From Clostridia bacterium (lineage in GTDB: Bacteria; Bacillota; Clostridia; Oscillospirales; RGIG8002): a DNA stretch of 42,571 nucleotides. Position 1 is the first letter of the stretch; each line of letters begins with the position of its first letter. Shown one piece after another: positions 13,360 through 24,617 of this stretch. The notes beneath the pieces were generated by a model. The model was not told the DNA's origin. It saw only the letters and a program-made list of their open reading frames with translations, and did not search any database. The position numbers and the translations under genes are program-made. The stretch covers positions 1-42,571 of the forward strand of contig JAFRVI010000048.1 of assembly GCA_017438525.1 (NCBI GenBank), in the 5' to 3' direction.

Positions 13360-14685
13360 ATGGAGTTCTTAAAGAAATACCAACTTAGCATAATGCTGAT
13401 ACTGTGCGGTATATGCTTTGCGCTTGCGGTATTGACTCTGCTGACAAAAGCTCTGTCACGGAAGCGCAAGTCAATTCTGCTCTTTATGGAAACGTCCGCG
13501 CTGATGCTGCTCGTGTTCGACCGCTTTTCGTATATTTATAAAGGCGACGTCAGCGAACTCGGCTCCGTAATGGTAAGGGTCGGCAACTTTATGGTCTTTT
13601 TCATATCGCTGCTGATACCGCTCCTTGTGACGCTCTACCTGATCGACCTTTACCTGAACGAAGGCAAGCTGCGCGCGGTTCCGAAACAGCTGAAGGTCTG
13701 CATCTGTCTGTTCGCGCTCGGCGTCGGGCTGCTGATCGTTTCTCAGTTCATCGGCCTGTATTACACCTTCGATACACAGAACAACTACCAACGCGCGGCG
13801 TGGTTCCCGCTTTGCTACGTCTTCCCGTTTCTCATCGTTCTGCTGCAGGAATGGACGATAATTCAAAACCGCAATCGGCTGAAAAAGCGACTCACCGTTT
13901 CGATGCTCGTCTGCATCGCCCTGCCTACCATATCCTCGGTGCTGCAGATCTTCTTTTACGGAATATCGCTGGCGAATCTGACGATGGTCGTCGTAGTCGC
14001 CGTCTTCTACACCTACACACTGATCGATATGGGTGAATCCGTTGAGCGCGCAAGGACACGCGAACTCGAATTCTACAAAGAAGCGCGCGAAAGGGAATCC
14101 GCCATGTTCGGGCAGATTACCGAGGCGTTGGCAAACGCGATCGACGCAAAGGACGGGTATACGCGCGGACATTCCGCGCGCGTCGCCGTCTATTCACGCG
14201 AGATAGCAAAAAAAGTCGGGATGCCGGCGCGGGATTGCGAAGATGTGTATTTCGCCGCCCTTCTGCATGACGTCGGCAAGATCGGCGTGCCGATCAATAT
14301 CATTAACAAGGTCGGAAGACTCACCGACGAGGAATTCGAGCAGATCAAACAGCACCCTGCTATGGGAGACCAGATACTCACCAGCATTAAGCAGGCGCCG
14401 TTCCTGCGCCTCGGCGCGCGCCACCACCACGAGCGCTACGACGGCACAGGGTATCCGGACGGGCTCGCCGGCGAGGATATTCCGGAGATCGCGCGGATAA
14501 TCGCCGTCGCCGACGCGTACGACGCGATGACCTCGATGAGAAGCTACCGCGAACCGCTGCGGATCGAAGCGGTGAAGGAAGAGCTCGTCAAGGGTAAGGG
14601 AACGCAGTTTGACCCGCGCTTCGCCGACGTCATGCTTCAGCTCATCGACGAGGACGGAGACATTTTCAAACCAAAAAACACGTGA
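13360..14685 (+). CDS. Membrane HD-GYP protein (probable c-di-GMP phosphodiesterase)
   Basis: 441 residues. The first 225 residues hold about seven hydrophobic helices (for example MLILCGICFALAVLTLL near the start and TMVVVVAVFYTYTLIDMG at the end), a sensor-like membrane module. A short coiled linker rich in Arg/Glu leads to an HD-GYP domain (about 250-430): GHSARVAVYSR, HDVGKIGVP (HD pair), HPAMGD, RHHHERYDGTGYPDGLAG (GYP) and AVADAYDAMTS. All metal-binding and GYP residues appear present, so active hydrolysis of cyclic di-GMP, or a related cyclic dinucleotide, is likely. The membrane module would sense an unknown signal. RBS GAGG, own promoter and terminator. No diguanylate cyclase is in the window. 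Confidence 0.92.
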   Translation: MEFLKKYQLSIMLILCGICFALAVLTLLTKALSRKRKSILLFMETSALMLLVFDRFSYIYKGDVSELGSVMVRVGNFMVFFISLLIPLLVTLYLIDLYLNEGKLRAVPKQLKVCICLFALGVGLLIVSQFIGLYYTFDTQNNYQRAAWFPLCYVFPFLIVLLQEWTIIQNRNRLKKRLTVSMLVCIALPTISSVLQIFFYGISLANLTMVVVVAVFYTYTLIDMGESVERARTRELEFYKEARERESAMFGQITEALANAIDAKDGYTRGHSARVAVYSREIAKKVGMPARDCEDVYFAALLHDVGKIGVPINIINKVGRLTDEEFEQIKQHPAMGDQILTSIKQAPFLRLGARHHHERYDGTGYPDGLAGEDIPEIARIIAVADAYDAMTSMRSYREPLRIEAVKEELVKGKGTQFDPRFADVMLQLIDEDGDIFKPKNT

Positions 14686-14705
14686 TCAGCACGGCATATA
14701 ACAAA

Positions 14706-14746
14706 GCACGCATTGAACAAATCGTTCAATGCGTGCCGTTTTTTTC
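14706..14746 (+). terminator. Terminator between HD-GYP and TIGR04076 genes
   Basis: 13-bp stem GCACGCATTGAAC / GTTCAATGCGTGC with a 5-base loop, then CGTTTTTTT on the plus strand. It lies between two convergent genes and may also serve the leftward one, though the minus-strand tail (TTTGTTAT) is weaker. Confidence 0.92.
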
Positions 14747-14751
14747 TCGCT

Positions 14752-15057
14752 TTATTCCTCTATCGCCTCGACGTAAAAGCTGACGGGGCGGAAGCCGTCG
14801 TTGCAGGAGATCATCGCGGACTTCGGATCCTTCATCCAGCCGTCGTAGAAGTTGCCGCCGCCCGCGGCGAGCTCCTCGACGAAGGGGCGCAGCGAATACC
14901 ACGCGCTCTCGCAGAAGCCCTCCGGGCGCCTGCCTCCCTTGCTGACGAATACTTTTCCTATCTCCATATCGCAGGCGTGCTCTATGGGGTTTTCATACTT
15001 CCCCGCAAGGTCCTTGTAGAAGGTCCTGCGCATCACGGTTATGCGGCAATCGAACAT
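14752..15057 (-). CDS. TIGR04076-family protein
   Basis: 101-residue small soluble protein. The layout matches the TIGR04076 family known from anaerobes: an N-terminal beta strand with DCRITVMRRTFYKDLAGKY, then EIGKVFVSKGGRRPEGFCESAW, the conserved GGNFYDGWMKDP and finally SCNDGFRPVSFYVEAI. Several Cys are placed as in the family (GFC..AW and the Cys before NDG), but no function is established. RBS AGGAGAG. It is the last gene of the leftward run behind secA, 38 bases after the secA stop. Confidence 0.85.
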   Translation of the reverse strand: MFDCRITVMRRTFYKDLAGKYENPIEHACDMEIGKVFVSKGGRRPEGFCESAWYSLRPFVEELAAGGGNFYDGWMKDPKSAMISCNDGFRPVSFYVEAIEE

Positions 15058-15095
15058 GGCGCTCTCTCCTGTCGGGATTATTCGGCTGCTTCGGC

Positions 15096-17822
<2,727 letters not shown>

Positions 17823-17835
17823 ATTTTCGTCTCCT

Positions 17836-18960
17836 TTATGAGAGAAGTATGCCGCGCAGGACGACTGCTTTGAGTTTCAGCTCCGCGTCGACGAGGATGA
17901 GGTCCGCGCGCTTGCCGGTGGCGATGCTGCCGATGCGCCCCTCCGCGCCGATGACGCGGGCGGGAGTGAGCGAGGCCGCGCGGACGGCGTCCGCGAGCGG
18001 CACGCCGAACTCCACGGCGCTGCGGACGTTATCCAGCAGAAAGCCGCCTCCTCCGGCGAGCTGCCCGTCGGCGAGGCGCACCGCCTTTCCCCCGTCGCGC
18101 CTGTGCTTTATGCCGCGGAAGACGTATTCCCCCCGCGGCAGTCCGGCTCCGGCGACGGAGTCGCTGATAAGCGCGACGCGTTCCGCGCCGAGCTCTTTGA
18201 AGGCGAGGCGGACGGCGGCCGGATGGACGTGTTCGCCGTCGCAGATAAGCTCGCAGGTGACGCCTTCGCTGTCCAGCGCCGCGCCGGCGAGCCCGGGTTC
18301 GCGGTGCCCCATCGGGAGCATCGCGTTGAAAAGATGCGTGACGTGAGACGCTCCGCGCGCGAAGGCGCGTTTCGCCGTTTCGTAATCCGCCGCGGAGTGC
18401 CCGAGCGACGCGACGGCGGTACCGGTTATTTCTTCAATTAGCGCGTCCGCGCCTGCGCATTCGGGCGCGACGGTGACGAGCTTGACGCGCCCCTTCGCCG
18501 CTTCGCGAAGGCGGGCGTAGAGCGCGGTATCCGGCTTCGAGAGGTATTCGACCGGGTGCGCGCCGCGCTTCGCTTCCGAAAGGAAGGGGCCCTCGAGGTT
18601 TATCCCCTCGGGCGAGGCGCAGCCGGCGGGGACGCCGGCTTCGATAAGCTCCGCGATCTCGCCGGTAACGGAAACGAGTTTTTCGATATCCATTCCGCGG
18701 CAGGTCGGGAGAAACGCTGTCGTGCCGCCCGCGGCGAGCGAGCGCGCTACCTTCAGCGCGGCGCCGTCGCCGTCGTAGCACTCGTGCTCCCCGACGCCGT
18801 GGGTGTGGATATCCACAAGCCCTGGCAGGACGAACAGGCCGGAGGCGTCGATGCATTCGCCGGAGCCCGCGCCCGCGGAGATGCTTTCGCCCTCGACCGC
18901 TACGTCTTCACGCGCGAGTGTGAAATCCCCGCGCAGTACCGTTCCGTTTCTGATGAGCAT
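17836..18960 (-). CDS. nagA: N-acetylglucosamine-6-phosphate deacetylase
   Basis: 374-residue amidohydrolase that removes acetate from GlcNAc-6-P to give GlcN-6-P during amino-sugar use and wall recycling. Motifs: [13 protein letters not shown] near residue 50, [51 protein letters not shown] and [16 protein letters not shown] with the catalytic Asp. The length fits NagA (about 380). RBS AAAGGTAAAATTC before ATG. It is 21 bases downstream of a WG-repeat lipoprotein gene and 13 bases upstream of secA. No nagB or transporter is near. Confidence 0.94.
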   Translation of the reverse strand: MLIRNGTVLRGDFTLAREDVAVEGESISAGAGSGECIDASGLFVLPGLVDIHTHGVGEHECYDGDGAALKVARSLAAGGTTAFLPTCRGMDIEKLVSVTGEIAELIEAGVPAGCASPEGINLEGPFLSEAKRGAHPVEYLSKPDTALYARLREAAKGRVKLVTVAPECAGADALIEEITGTAVASLGHSAADYETAKRAFARGASHVTHLFNAMLPMGHREPGLAGAALDSEGVTCELICDGEHVHPAAVRLAFKELGAERVALISDSVAGAGLPRGEYVFRGIKHRRDGGKAVRLADGQLAGGGGFLLDNVRSAVEFGVPLADAVRAASLTPARVIGAEGRIGSIATGKRADLILVDAELKLKAVVLRGILLS

Positions 18961-18981
18961 GAATTTTACCTTTCGCCTCGA

Positions 18982-19887
18982 TCAACGGTATGAGGAAATC
19001 CCGCCGATATTGCCGATCCGCCATTCTTCGCCCCATGTAAGCGCGGCATAGGTGCCGTCGCCGAAGGGGATTATATCTCTATACTGGAATGCGCAGACAA
19101 TGTCGCCGGCGCCGTTGTACATACCGTAAAGCCCTTCATGATTGAGGACGATCATTCCGTTCGCGTCAGCGTCGTACGGCATTCCCTGACCGAGATCGGT
19201 GCAGGCGGCGCCTACGTAGGCGTCGTCATAATAGAAACCGATTATCACGGTCCCTTGCATATCGACGTAGCCCCATTTGCCGTCCTTCTTCACTGCCGCA
19301 AAGCCGTTGGCGAAGGGCAGACCTTCGTCGTAGATCGGCTCGACGATAAGCTTGCCGTCGTGACCGACAAGGCCTACCTTGCGGGTCTCGAGGTCGAATA
19401 TTATCTCCGCTTTGCCCTCCGCGGGAAGATCCTCCTCAGGAACGGGGTAAGCGTCGACTTCATAGTAGACCGCCTGCTGATTCGCGGCGTCCCAGACGAA
19501 TGTCGCGGGTCCGCCGTGAGCGCAGAGGTTGCCGTCGGTATAAGTCTTGTCTTCGGGATTATAGGTGCATTCGCTGCCGTCCGGCTTCGTCAGCACGAAG
19601 AAGAGCTGCATCGCGCAGTATTTGACCTTCGAATACTCCGCCTCGACGACCGTTTCGCCCGCGGAATTGATGAGGCCGAGCTTGCCGGTCGCGGCGTCCT
19701 TGAAGGAAACGAGCCCGCCGCCGACGTACGCCAGGTCGGTCATATTAGCCGCGACCGGCTCGAAGACCGGCGCGACGTCCTGCGACTCGGGCGTAACGCT
19801 TTCCTCGCCCTTGCCGCAGCTGCAGCAAAGCGCGAGCGTAAACGCCGCGAGCACGAGACAAAGGATCTTTGTCAGATGCTTTTTCAT
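18982..19887 (-). CDS. WG-repeat lipoprotein
   Basis: 301-residue lipoprotein: basic start MKKHLTKILC, hydrophobic core and lipobox CCSC at about residue 24. The mature part is built of WG-type beta repeats, each of the form x-G-[YL]-[VMI]-[DNS]-x-x-G-x-x-[VI]-x(4)-[YF]: KLGLINSAGETVVEAEY, VGLVGHDGKLIVEPIYDE, WGYVDMQGTVIIGFYYDDA and YGMYNGAGDIVCAFQYRD. Such repeats form a propeller-like or solenoid fold, probably for protein interaction outside the membrane. A Cys-containing insert (SECTYNPEDKTYTDGNLCAHG) may be disulfide-bonded. RBS CGGAGG. It sits between the GT2-GtrA gene and nagA. Confidence 0.88.
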   Translation of the reverse strand: MKKHLTKILCLVLAAFTLALCCSCGKGEESVTPESQDVAPVFEPVAANMTDLAYVGGGLVSFKDAATGKLGLINSAGETVVEAEYSKVKYCAMQLFFVLTKPDGSECTYNPEDKTYTDGNLCAHGGPATFVWDAANQQAVYYEVDAYPVPEEDLPAEGKAEIIFDLETRKVGLVGHDGKLIVEPIYDEGLPFANGFAAVKKDGKWGYVDMQGTVIIGFYYDDAYVGAACTDLGQGMPYDADANGMIVLNHEGLYGMYNGAGDIVCAFQYRDIIPFGDGTYAALTWGEEWRIGNIGGISSYR

Positions 19888-19924
19888 TTGTATTTCCTCC
19901 GTTTATATCGGTTTGTTTATACGC

Positions 19925-20986
19925 TTATTTGCCGTCGTCTTTGAAAACCCAGTTTTTCTGCACGAAGTAACCGACGAAGAAGAGCGTCGTATCGACCGCC
20001 ATCTTCACGACGGTCTTGAGCAGTCCGGTCGCGCCGGTCAACCTAACGAAGAGGTACACGAGGCCGTAGGACGCGCCCATCTGACAGAGCCACATAGTGT
20101 AGTAGCGGCGCATACTCGCCTTTCCGCCGCTGCGGAATACCGCTTTTTTGTTTATCGTGTAGTTGACGATCGACGAGCAGATACGCGAGACCACCGTAGA
20201 GATAAGCAGCTTGACCGAGGTCGGTACGCCCGTCATATCGAGCAGCCAGTTGAGCAGCGTGAATATCGCAAGCTCGAGCAGGGTGGAGAGCACAGAGTTC
20301 AGCGTGAACGCGAAAACGCGGTAGATACGCACCGAGTCCGCGACGACGCGGAACTTCGACCCGACGTTGCCGTTGATGTAGACGGTCCTGATCGGCACTT
20401 CGCGTATCGGAATGCCTTTCTTGCCGGCGCAGACGAGCGCGTTCATCTCGAATTCGTAGCGCTCGCCGTCGATCTGAAGCAGCTCCGCGAAACGACACGA
20501 CGGCAGTCCGCGAAGCCCCGTCTGTGTGTCTGTAAGGCGCAGGCCGGTGGACATACGCAGCACCGTGCGCGTCGCCTTGTTGCCGAAGCGGCTGCGGGCG
20601 GGAACGTCCTTCGAGTCAAAGTCGCGGCAGCCCATGACGATGCTGTCGGGATGCGCGGCGAGCTCCAGCGCGACGGCGGTTATGTCTTCGACAGTGTGCT
20701 GTCCGTCGCTGTCGGCGGTCACGGCACCGGCGATATTCGGGCGGTTCGCGATAAGCCACTCGAGCGCGGTCTTCAGCGCCCTGCCCTTGCCGCGATTCTC
20801 CTCATGCGCAAGCATCGTAACGCCGCCGAGCGCCGCCGCTTCGTCATAAAAGCGCAGCGTTTCCGCGGCGGAGCCGTCGTTGATAATCACTATATCCTCA
20901 AAGCCCGCTTCGCGCAGTCCGCGAACGACCTCGACGAGCTTTTCGTCGGGGTCCAGACTCGGTATTACGATGGAAATGTCCTTCAT
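19925..20986 (-). CDS. GT2 glycosyltransferase fused to GtrA membrane domain
   Basis: 353 residues. Residues 1-210 are a GT-A glycosyltransferase of the DPM1/polyprenyl-phosphate type: IVIPSLDPDEKLVEVV, IINDGS, NRGKGRALKTALEW, VTADSDGQHTVEDI (D-x-D-type metal site), GxRDF and NKATRTVLRM, then LTDTQTGLRG. Residues about 225-350 are a GtrA/DPMS-TM-like module with four membrane helices (NSVLSTLLELAIFTLLNWLL, TVVSRICSSIVNYTINKKAVF and a final FVGYFVQKNWVF). This fusion typically makes and flips a polyprenyl-phosphate sugar used to decorate wall polymers. RBS GGAGAAG. It is the first gene of the leftward nagA-secA run, with promoter at 21022-21050. Confidence 0.92.
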   Translation of the reverse strand: MKDISIVIPSLDPDEKLVEVVRGLREAGFEDIVIINDGSAAETLRFYDEAAALGGVTMLAHEENRGKGRALKTALEWLIANRPNIAGAVTADSDGQHTVEDITAVALELAAHPDSIVMGCRDFDSKDVPARSRFGNKATRTVLRMSTGLRLTDTQTGLRGLPSCRFAELLQIDGERYEFEMNALVCAGKKGIPIREVPIRTVYINGNVGSKFRVVADSVRIYRVFAFTLNSVLSTLLELAIFTLLNWLLDMTGVPTSVKLLISTVVSRICSSIVNYTINKKAVFRSGGKASMRRYYTMWLCQMGASYGLVYLFVRLTGATGLLKTVVKMAVDTTLFFVGYFVQKNWVFKDDGK

Positions 20987-21021
20987 TTAATCTTCTCCGT
21001 CTCCGCAAACTTCCAATTTAT

Positions 21022-21050
21022 ATTATATAACAACACGCGTGATATTGCAA
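21022..21050 (-). promoter_or_regulatory. Promoter of the GT2-GtrA/WG/nagA/secA run
   Basis: Minus strand TTGCAA (21045-21050), 17 bases, TATAAT (21022-21027), 35 bases before the glycosyltransferase ATG. Its -35 is 15 bases from that of the divergent glpK promoter. Confidence 0.8.
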
Positions 21051-21065
21051 GTGTTATTATGCTTC

Positions 21066-21094
21066 TTGCGTTTTCCTTCATTCTATGGTAAAAT
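21066..21094 (+). promoter_or_regulatory. Promoter of glpK
   Basis: TTGCGT (21066-21071), 17 bases, TAAAAT (21089-21094), 22 bases before the glpK start codon, so the leader is very short. Confidence 0.7.
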
Positions 21095-21116
21095 GTATTA
21101 TGAAAGGCGGTGCCGT

Positions 21117-22601
21117 ATGATGAAATACGTTCTCGCGCTCGACGAAGGCACGACAAGCGCACGCGCTGTCCTCTTCGACGAGGAATGCCGCGCGGTCGCG
21201 ATAGCACAGCACGAATTCACACAGATTTACCCCCGCGCCGGCTGGGTCGAACACGACGCTGTGGAGATATACGCCAAGCAGTATGCCTCGATGACGGAAT
21301 GCGTCGCGAAAAGCGGAGTCTCCCCCGACGACATCGCCGCCGTCGGCATCACTAATCAGCGTGAAACCACGGTCGTCTGGGACAAACGCACCGGCGAACC
21401 CGTCTGCAACGCGATCGTATGGCAGTGCCGCCGCACCGCGGACGTCTGCGAGAAACTGCAGGCGGAGGGGCTGGGCGACTACGTCGCGGAGAAGACCGGA
21501 CTGCGCATAGACGCCTATTTCAGCGGCACCAAGCTCAAATGGATACTCGACAACGTTCCCCGCGCCCGTGAACGCGCGGAGCGCGGCGAGCTGCTCTTCG
21601 GCACCGTCGACTGCTGGCTGCTCTGGAAGCTCACCGGCGGCAAGGTGCACGCAACGGACCGCACCAACGCATCCCGCACGATGCTCTATGATATTTCAGC
21701 CGACCGCTGGGACGAAGGACTGCTCCAAGCGCTCGACATACCCGCCTGCATACTGCCGGAAGTCCGCAGCAGCGGCGAGGTCTACGGCTATACCGACGTT
21801 ATGGGAACGCAGGTGCCCGTCTGCGGCATCGCGGGCGATCAGCAGTCCGCGCTCTTCGGACAGGGCTGCTTCGAATCCGGCGAGGCGAAGAACACCTACG
21901 GCACCGGCTGCTTCCTGCTCGCCAACGTCGGCGAGACGCGGCCGGACGTGAAAAACGGCCTCATCGTCACCGCCGCCGCGGGCGAGAAGGGCGCGCCGCG
22001 GCAGTTCGCGATCGAGGGCAGCATCTTCGTCGGAGGCGCCGCGATACAGTGGCTCCGCGACGAGCTGCGCGTGATCGAGAAATCCGCGGACAGCGAAAAA
22101 CTCGCCTTCAGCGTGCCGGATAACGGCGGCGTCTACCTTGTGCCCGCGTTCGTCGGGCTCGGCGCACCGTACTGGGATATGCGCGCTCGCGGCGCTCTAT
22201 TCGGCATGACGCGCGGCACCGACGGCGCCGTACTATGCCGCGCCGCGCTCGAATCCATCGCCTACCAGACCGACGACCTAATCCGCGTGCTTCGCGAAGC
22301 CGGCCTCCCGCTGACCTGTCTGAAGGCCGACGGAGGCGCCTCGCAGAACCGCTTCCTGATGCAGTTCCAGGCGGATATATCCGACGTGGAAGTGCTGCTT
22401 CCGCCGTCCCCGGAGGCGACCGCGCTCGGCGCGGCGCTGCTCGCGGGCCTCGCGGCGGGAGTCTGGCGCGGCCGCGCGGAAATCAAGGAGAAGCTCGGCG
22501 GCGGAACGCGATACTCTCCCGCCATGAGCGAAAACGAACGCTCGCGGCTGCTCGACGGCTGGAAACGCGCCGTCGCCGCCTGCCGCGCTTTCGATAAATA
22601 G
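21117..22601 (+). CDS. glpK: Glycerol kinase
   Basis: 494-residue FGGY-family kinase making sn-glycerol 3-phosphate from glycerol and ATP. The N-terminal ATPase lobe starts [19 protein letters not shown]; the glycerol-site signature [18 protein letters not shown] follows, then [19 protein letters not shown] (FGGY signature 1) and [20 protein letters not shown] with [12 protein letters not shown] (signature 2). The adenosine motif is [10 protein letters not shown]. The length is normal. The start is Met at 21117 or 21120 (AAGGCGG upstream); a longer in-frame start covers the promoter and is rejected. It is followed 12 bases later by a lipase-like hydrolase, suggesting use of glycerol released from acylglycerols. 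No glpF or glpD is seen. Confidence 0.96.
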   Translation: MMKYVLALDEGTTSARAVLFDEECRAVAIAQHEFTQIYPRAGWVEHDAVEIYAKQYASMTECVAKSGVSPDDIAAVGITNQRETTVVWDKRTGEPVCNAIVWQCRRTADVCEKLQAEGLGDYVAEKTGLRIDAYFSGTKLKWILDNVPRARERAERGELLFGTVDCWLLWKLTGGKVHATDRTNASRTMLYDISADRWDEGLLQALDIPACILPEVRSSGEVYGYTDVMGTQVPVCGIAGDQQSALFGQGCFESGEAKNTYGTGCFLLANVGETRPDVKNGLIVTAAAGEKGAPRQFAIEGSIFVGGAAIQWLRDELRVIEKSADSEKLAFSVPDNGGVYLVPAFVGLGAPYWDMRARGALFGMTRGTDGAVLCRAALESIAYQTDDLIRVLREAGLPLTCLKADGGASQNRFLMQFQADISDVEVLLPPSPEATALGAALLAGLAAGVWRGRAEIKEKLGGGTRYSPAMSENERSRLLDGWKRAVAACRAFDK

Positions 22602-22613
22602 GAGGGTGCAGCA

Positions 22614-23534
22614 ATGATAACCGTTATCGAGAAAAAAGTCCCGTCGTGCGACGGTATACACGAGCTCGCCGGCAAGGTCTATCTGCCCGAAGGCGAGCCC
22701 AAAGGTCTCTTTCACGTAGTGCACGGAATGACCGAGCACATCGGGCGCTACGACGCCTTCATGCGCGCCGCCGCGGAGGCGGGTTTCGTCTGCTTCGGCT
22801 ACGACCACCTCGGGCACGGACACACCGCGAAGGACGACTCCGAGCTCGGCTACATTGCGAAGAAGAACGGCTGGAAGCTGCTCGCGCAGGACGTCGCCGA
22901 GTTCGCCGACGCGATGAAGAAGGAATACGGCGACGACCTGCATTATATCCTGCTCGGGCACAGCATGGGCTCCTTCGTCGTGCGCACCGCCGCCGAAACG
23001 ACCTTTATCCCCGACCGCCTCGTCGTAATGGGCACCGGCGGCCCGAATCCCGCAGCGAAGGCCGGCTCCGCGATGATGGGCGTGATGAAGACGTTCAAGG
23101 GCGGACACGCCTATTCCGGCCTCGCGGAAAAGCTCGCGTTCGGCAAGTATAACGACCGCTTCGCAGGCGAAAACGACCCGCGCAGCTGGCTGACGAAGGA
23201 CACGGGCGTCCGCGCGACCTACTCGCAGGACAAGTTCTGCACCTTCCGCTTCACCGTCAGCGCGTATCAGGACCTGATGCGCCTGACCTCCTTCTGCAAC
23301 GGCAAAAAGTGGTTCAAAAACATCGACAAGTCCCTGCCGATACTGCTCGTGTCCGGCTCCGAAGACCCCGTCGGCAACTACGGCGAGGGCGTCAAGACCG
23401 TTTACGAACGGTTGAAAGCCGAGGGAGCGCAGGTCGAGATGAAGCTCTACGAAAACTGCCGCCACGAGATACTCAACGACACCTGCCGCGGCGAAGCCAC
23501 CGCGGATATACTCGAGTTCGCGACACGGAAATAA
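22614..23534 (+). CDS. Alpha/beta hydrolase, monoacylglycerol-lipase-like
   Basis: 306-residue serine hydrolase of the Hydrolase_4/lysophospholipase group. VHGMTEHIGRYDAF holds the oxyanion HG motif, followed by CFGYDHLGHGHT, typical of monoglyceride lipases. The nucleophile elbow is LLGHSMGSFV (G-H-S-M-G), the acid probably the Asp in LVSGSEDPVG, and the catalytic His in CRHEILND. There is no signal peptide, so it is cytoplasmic. RBS AGGAGG. It is coupled to glpK by a 12-base gap, so a pathway from monoacylglycerol or glycerophospholipid to glycerol to glycerol 3-phosphate is a reasonable inference. The exact substrate is open. Confidence 0.9.
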   Translation: MITVIEKKVPSCDGIHELAGKVYLPEGEPKGLFHVVHGMTEHIGRYDAFMRAAAEAGFVCFGYDHLGHGHTAKDDSELGYIAKKNGWKLLAQDVAEFADAMKKEYGDDLHYILLGHSMGSFVVRTAAETTFIPDRLVVMGTGGPNPAAKAGSAMMGVMKTFKGGHAYSGLAEKLAFGKYNDRFAGENDPRSWLTKDTGVRATYSQDKFCTFRFTVSAYQDLMRLTSFCNGKKWFKNIDKSLPILLVSGSEDPVGNYGEGVKTVYERLKAEGAQVEMKLYENCRHEILNDTCRGEATADILEFATRK

Positions 23535-23573
23535 ACCGTTTAACCGAATCATAAAAAACAAGGAGGAAACAAA

Positions 23574-23948
23574 ATGTTCAGAAACATCGGCAAAAAAATC
23601 AAAACTCTCGCAAAGGTAGTCTGCTGGCTCGGCATCATCGGCGGCATTATATCCGGCCTTTCGCTTATCGCGGTCGGCGCCGCGGGAAGCGGGATCACCG
23701 TCAACAGCAACGGCTCATCCAGCTTCGTCAGCGGAATGGCGCTGGTCGTAGCGGGTATAATCCTGCTCGTGCTGCTCCCCCTGCTCGCGTGGGTATCAAG
23801 CTTCATGCTCTACGGCTTCGGCGATATGGTCGACAACGTCTCGGAGTTGAAACAGTCCAACGAGGAGATGCTCAACCGCGTCTCCAACATCGCGCAGAAC
23901 GTCTACTACTCCGCGCAGAACAGGCAGCAGAATCCGAATCAGCAATAA
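23574..23948 (+). CDS. Small membrane protein with two TM helices and a coiled C-tail
   Basis: 124 residues, no recognised family. After a basic start (MFRNIGKKIKTLAKVV) come two hydrophobic segments, about residues 17-38 (WLGIIGGIISGLSLIAVGAAG) and 54-80 (MALVVAGIILLVLLPLLAW), joined by a Ser/Asn-rich outside loop. The C-terminal tail VSELKQSNEEMLNRVSNI is amphipathic and coil-like, ending in a Gln/Asn-rich stretch. RBS AAGGAGG. It is 39 bases after the lipase and before a strong terminator, so probably the last gene of the glpK transcript. The function is unknown. Confidence 0.8.
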   Translation: MFRNIGKKIKTLAKVVCWLGIIGGIISGLSLIAVGAAGSGITVNSNGSSSFVSGMALVVAGIILLVLLPLLAWVSSFMLYGFGDMVDNVSELKQSNEEMLNRVSNIAQNVYYSAQNRQQNPNQQ

Positions 23949-23965
23949 CTTTTCGCATTTAATGA

Positions 23966-23997
23966 AAACGGACCGTGCCGGCACGGTCCGTTTTTTG
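23966..23997 (+). terminator. Terminator of the glpK transcript
   Basis: Perfect 24-base palindrome (23968-23991, half ACGGACCGTGCC) followed by TTTTTT, 20 bases after the stop at 23948. The A-run before it allows bidirectional use. Confidence 0.93.
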
Positions 23998-24055
23998 CAA
24001 AAAATCCGAAAAAACGAATAAAAGTCCGTTTTATCGGACAACTATGATGCTATTA

Positions 24056-24061
24056 TATAAT
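24056..24061 (+). promoter_or_regulatory. -10 box ahead of the small acidic gene
   Basis: TATAAT 35 bases before the ATG at 24097. The -35 is weak (TTATCG with a 19-base spacer, or none). A GTCCG/CGGAC inverted repeat (24024-24039) lies just upstream. Confidence 0.4.
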
Positions 24062-24096
24062 CGCAAGGAAAAACCGAGGGCAAAAAGGAGGATACT

Positions 24097-24246
24097 ATGG
24101 GTTTCTTTTTCGGAAACGGCGGCGGGTTCGACGTCGAAGATTGTATCCTTTTCGAGATGATGCTCGACGAAGAGGAAGAGGAGCGCAACAGACTCGACGC
24201 ACTTGATGAGTTTGACGAGTTTGAGGAATTAGAAGACGAGTTCTGA
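24097..24246 (+). CDS. Small acidic protein, 49 residues
   Basis: A short frame with an excellent RBS (AAAGGAGG, 6 bases before ATG) and its own -10 box. It starts MGFFFGNGGGFDVEDC, has a central FEMMLDEEEEERNRL and ends in repeated D-E-F/E-E-L units (DEFDEFEELEDEF). Nearly half of the C-terminal half is Asp/Glu. There is no Lys and only two Arg. The Phe-Gly-rich start followed by an acidic amphipathic helix suggests a small binding protein, perhaps for a basic partner, but I recognise no family. It ends 4 bases from the convergent DUF1653 gene. Confidence 0.65.
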   Translation: MGFFFGNGGGFDVEDCILFEMMLDEEEEERNRLDALDEFDEFEELEDEF

Positions 24247-24250
24247 CGCG

Positions 24251-24493
24251 TTATTCCCCGATATACGTGAATCGCTTGAAGGTCTTTCCGCCGCGCTCGA
24301 CGGTTTCGTCCCACATAGAGAGCGGCCTCACCCAGTAGCCGCCCTCGCCGTAAAGCGCCTGATAGACGACCTCGTCCTCGAGCGTTTCGGAGTTTTTCGC
24401 GACGAAAAGGGCGCGGTATTCCCCGCCCTTGAAGTGTCTGTATCTGCCCGCTTTGAATTCGGGCGTTTTGATTTCGCTGTTGTTGGTTTTCAT
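24251..24493 (-). CDS. DUF1653-domain protein
   Basis: 80-residue protein matching DUF1653: RYRHFKGGEYRALFVAKNSETLEDEVVYQAL, then YGEGGYWVRPLSMWDETVERGGKTFKRFTYI. Families of this type are about 70 residues, made of a small SH3-like beta fold, with no known function. The first 14 residues are an extra charged lead. RBS AAAGGAGC is 8 bases before ATG. It is downstream of the two large surface-protein genes but behind their terminator. A hairpin at 24520-24543 lies in its leader region. Confidence 0.88.
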   Translation of the reverse strand: MKTNNSEIKTPEFKAGRYRHFKGGEYRALFVAKNSETLEDEVVYQALYGEGGYWVRPLSMWDETVERGGKTFKRFTYIGE

Positions 24494-24519
24494 AGTCAGT
24501 TGCTCCTTTCCGGGAACTG

Positions 24520-24544
24520 CCGCCGTTTATACGGCGGCTTTTTC
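24520..24544 (+). terminator. Hairpin with plus-strand T-run in the DUF1653 leader
   Basis: GCCGCCGT-TTAT-ACGGCGGC then TTTTT on the plus strand, 27 bases upstream of the leftward DUF1653 start. No plus-strand gene ends nearby, so it may shield the DUF1653 leader from antisense transcription or fold in its mRNA leader. Confidence 0.5.
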
Positions 24545-24562
24545 CGTATGCGCGCTCAAAGG

Positions 24563-24603
24563 CGGAAAAGAAAATCCGGCTGAAGACCCGCTTCAGCCGG
24601 ATT
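24563..24603 (-). terminator. Terminator of the surface-protein gene pair
   Basis: AATCCGGCTGAAG / CTTCAGCCGGATT with a 5-base loop. On the minus strand it is followed by TTCTTTTCC. It begins 15 bases after the stop at 24618. Confidence 0.88.
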
Positions 24604-24617
24604 CGTTCGTTTAAGCG

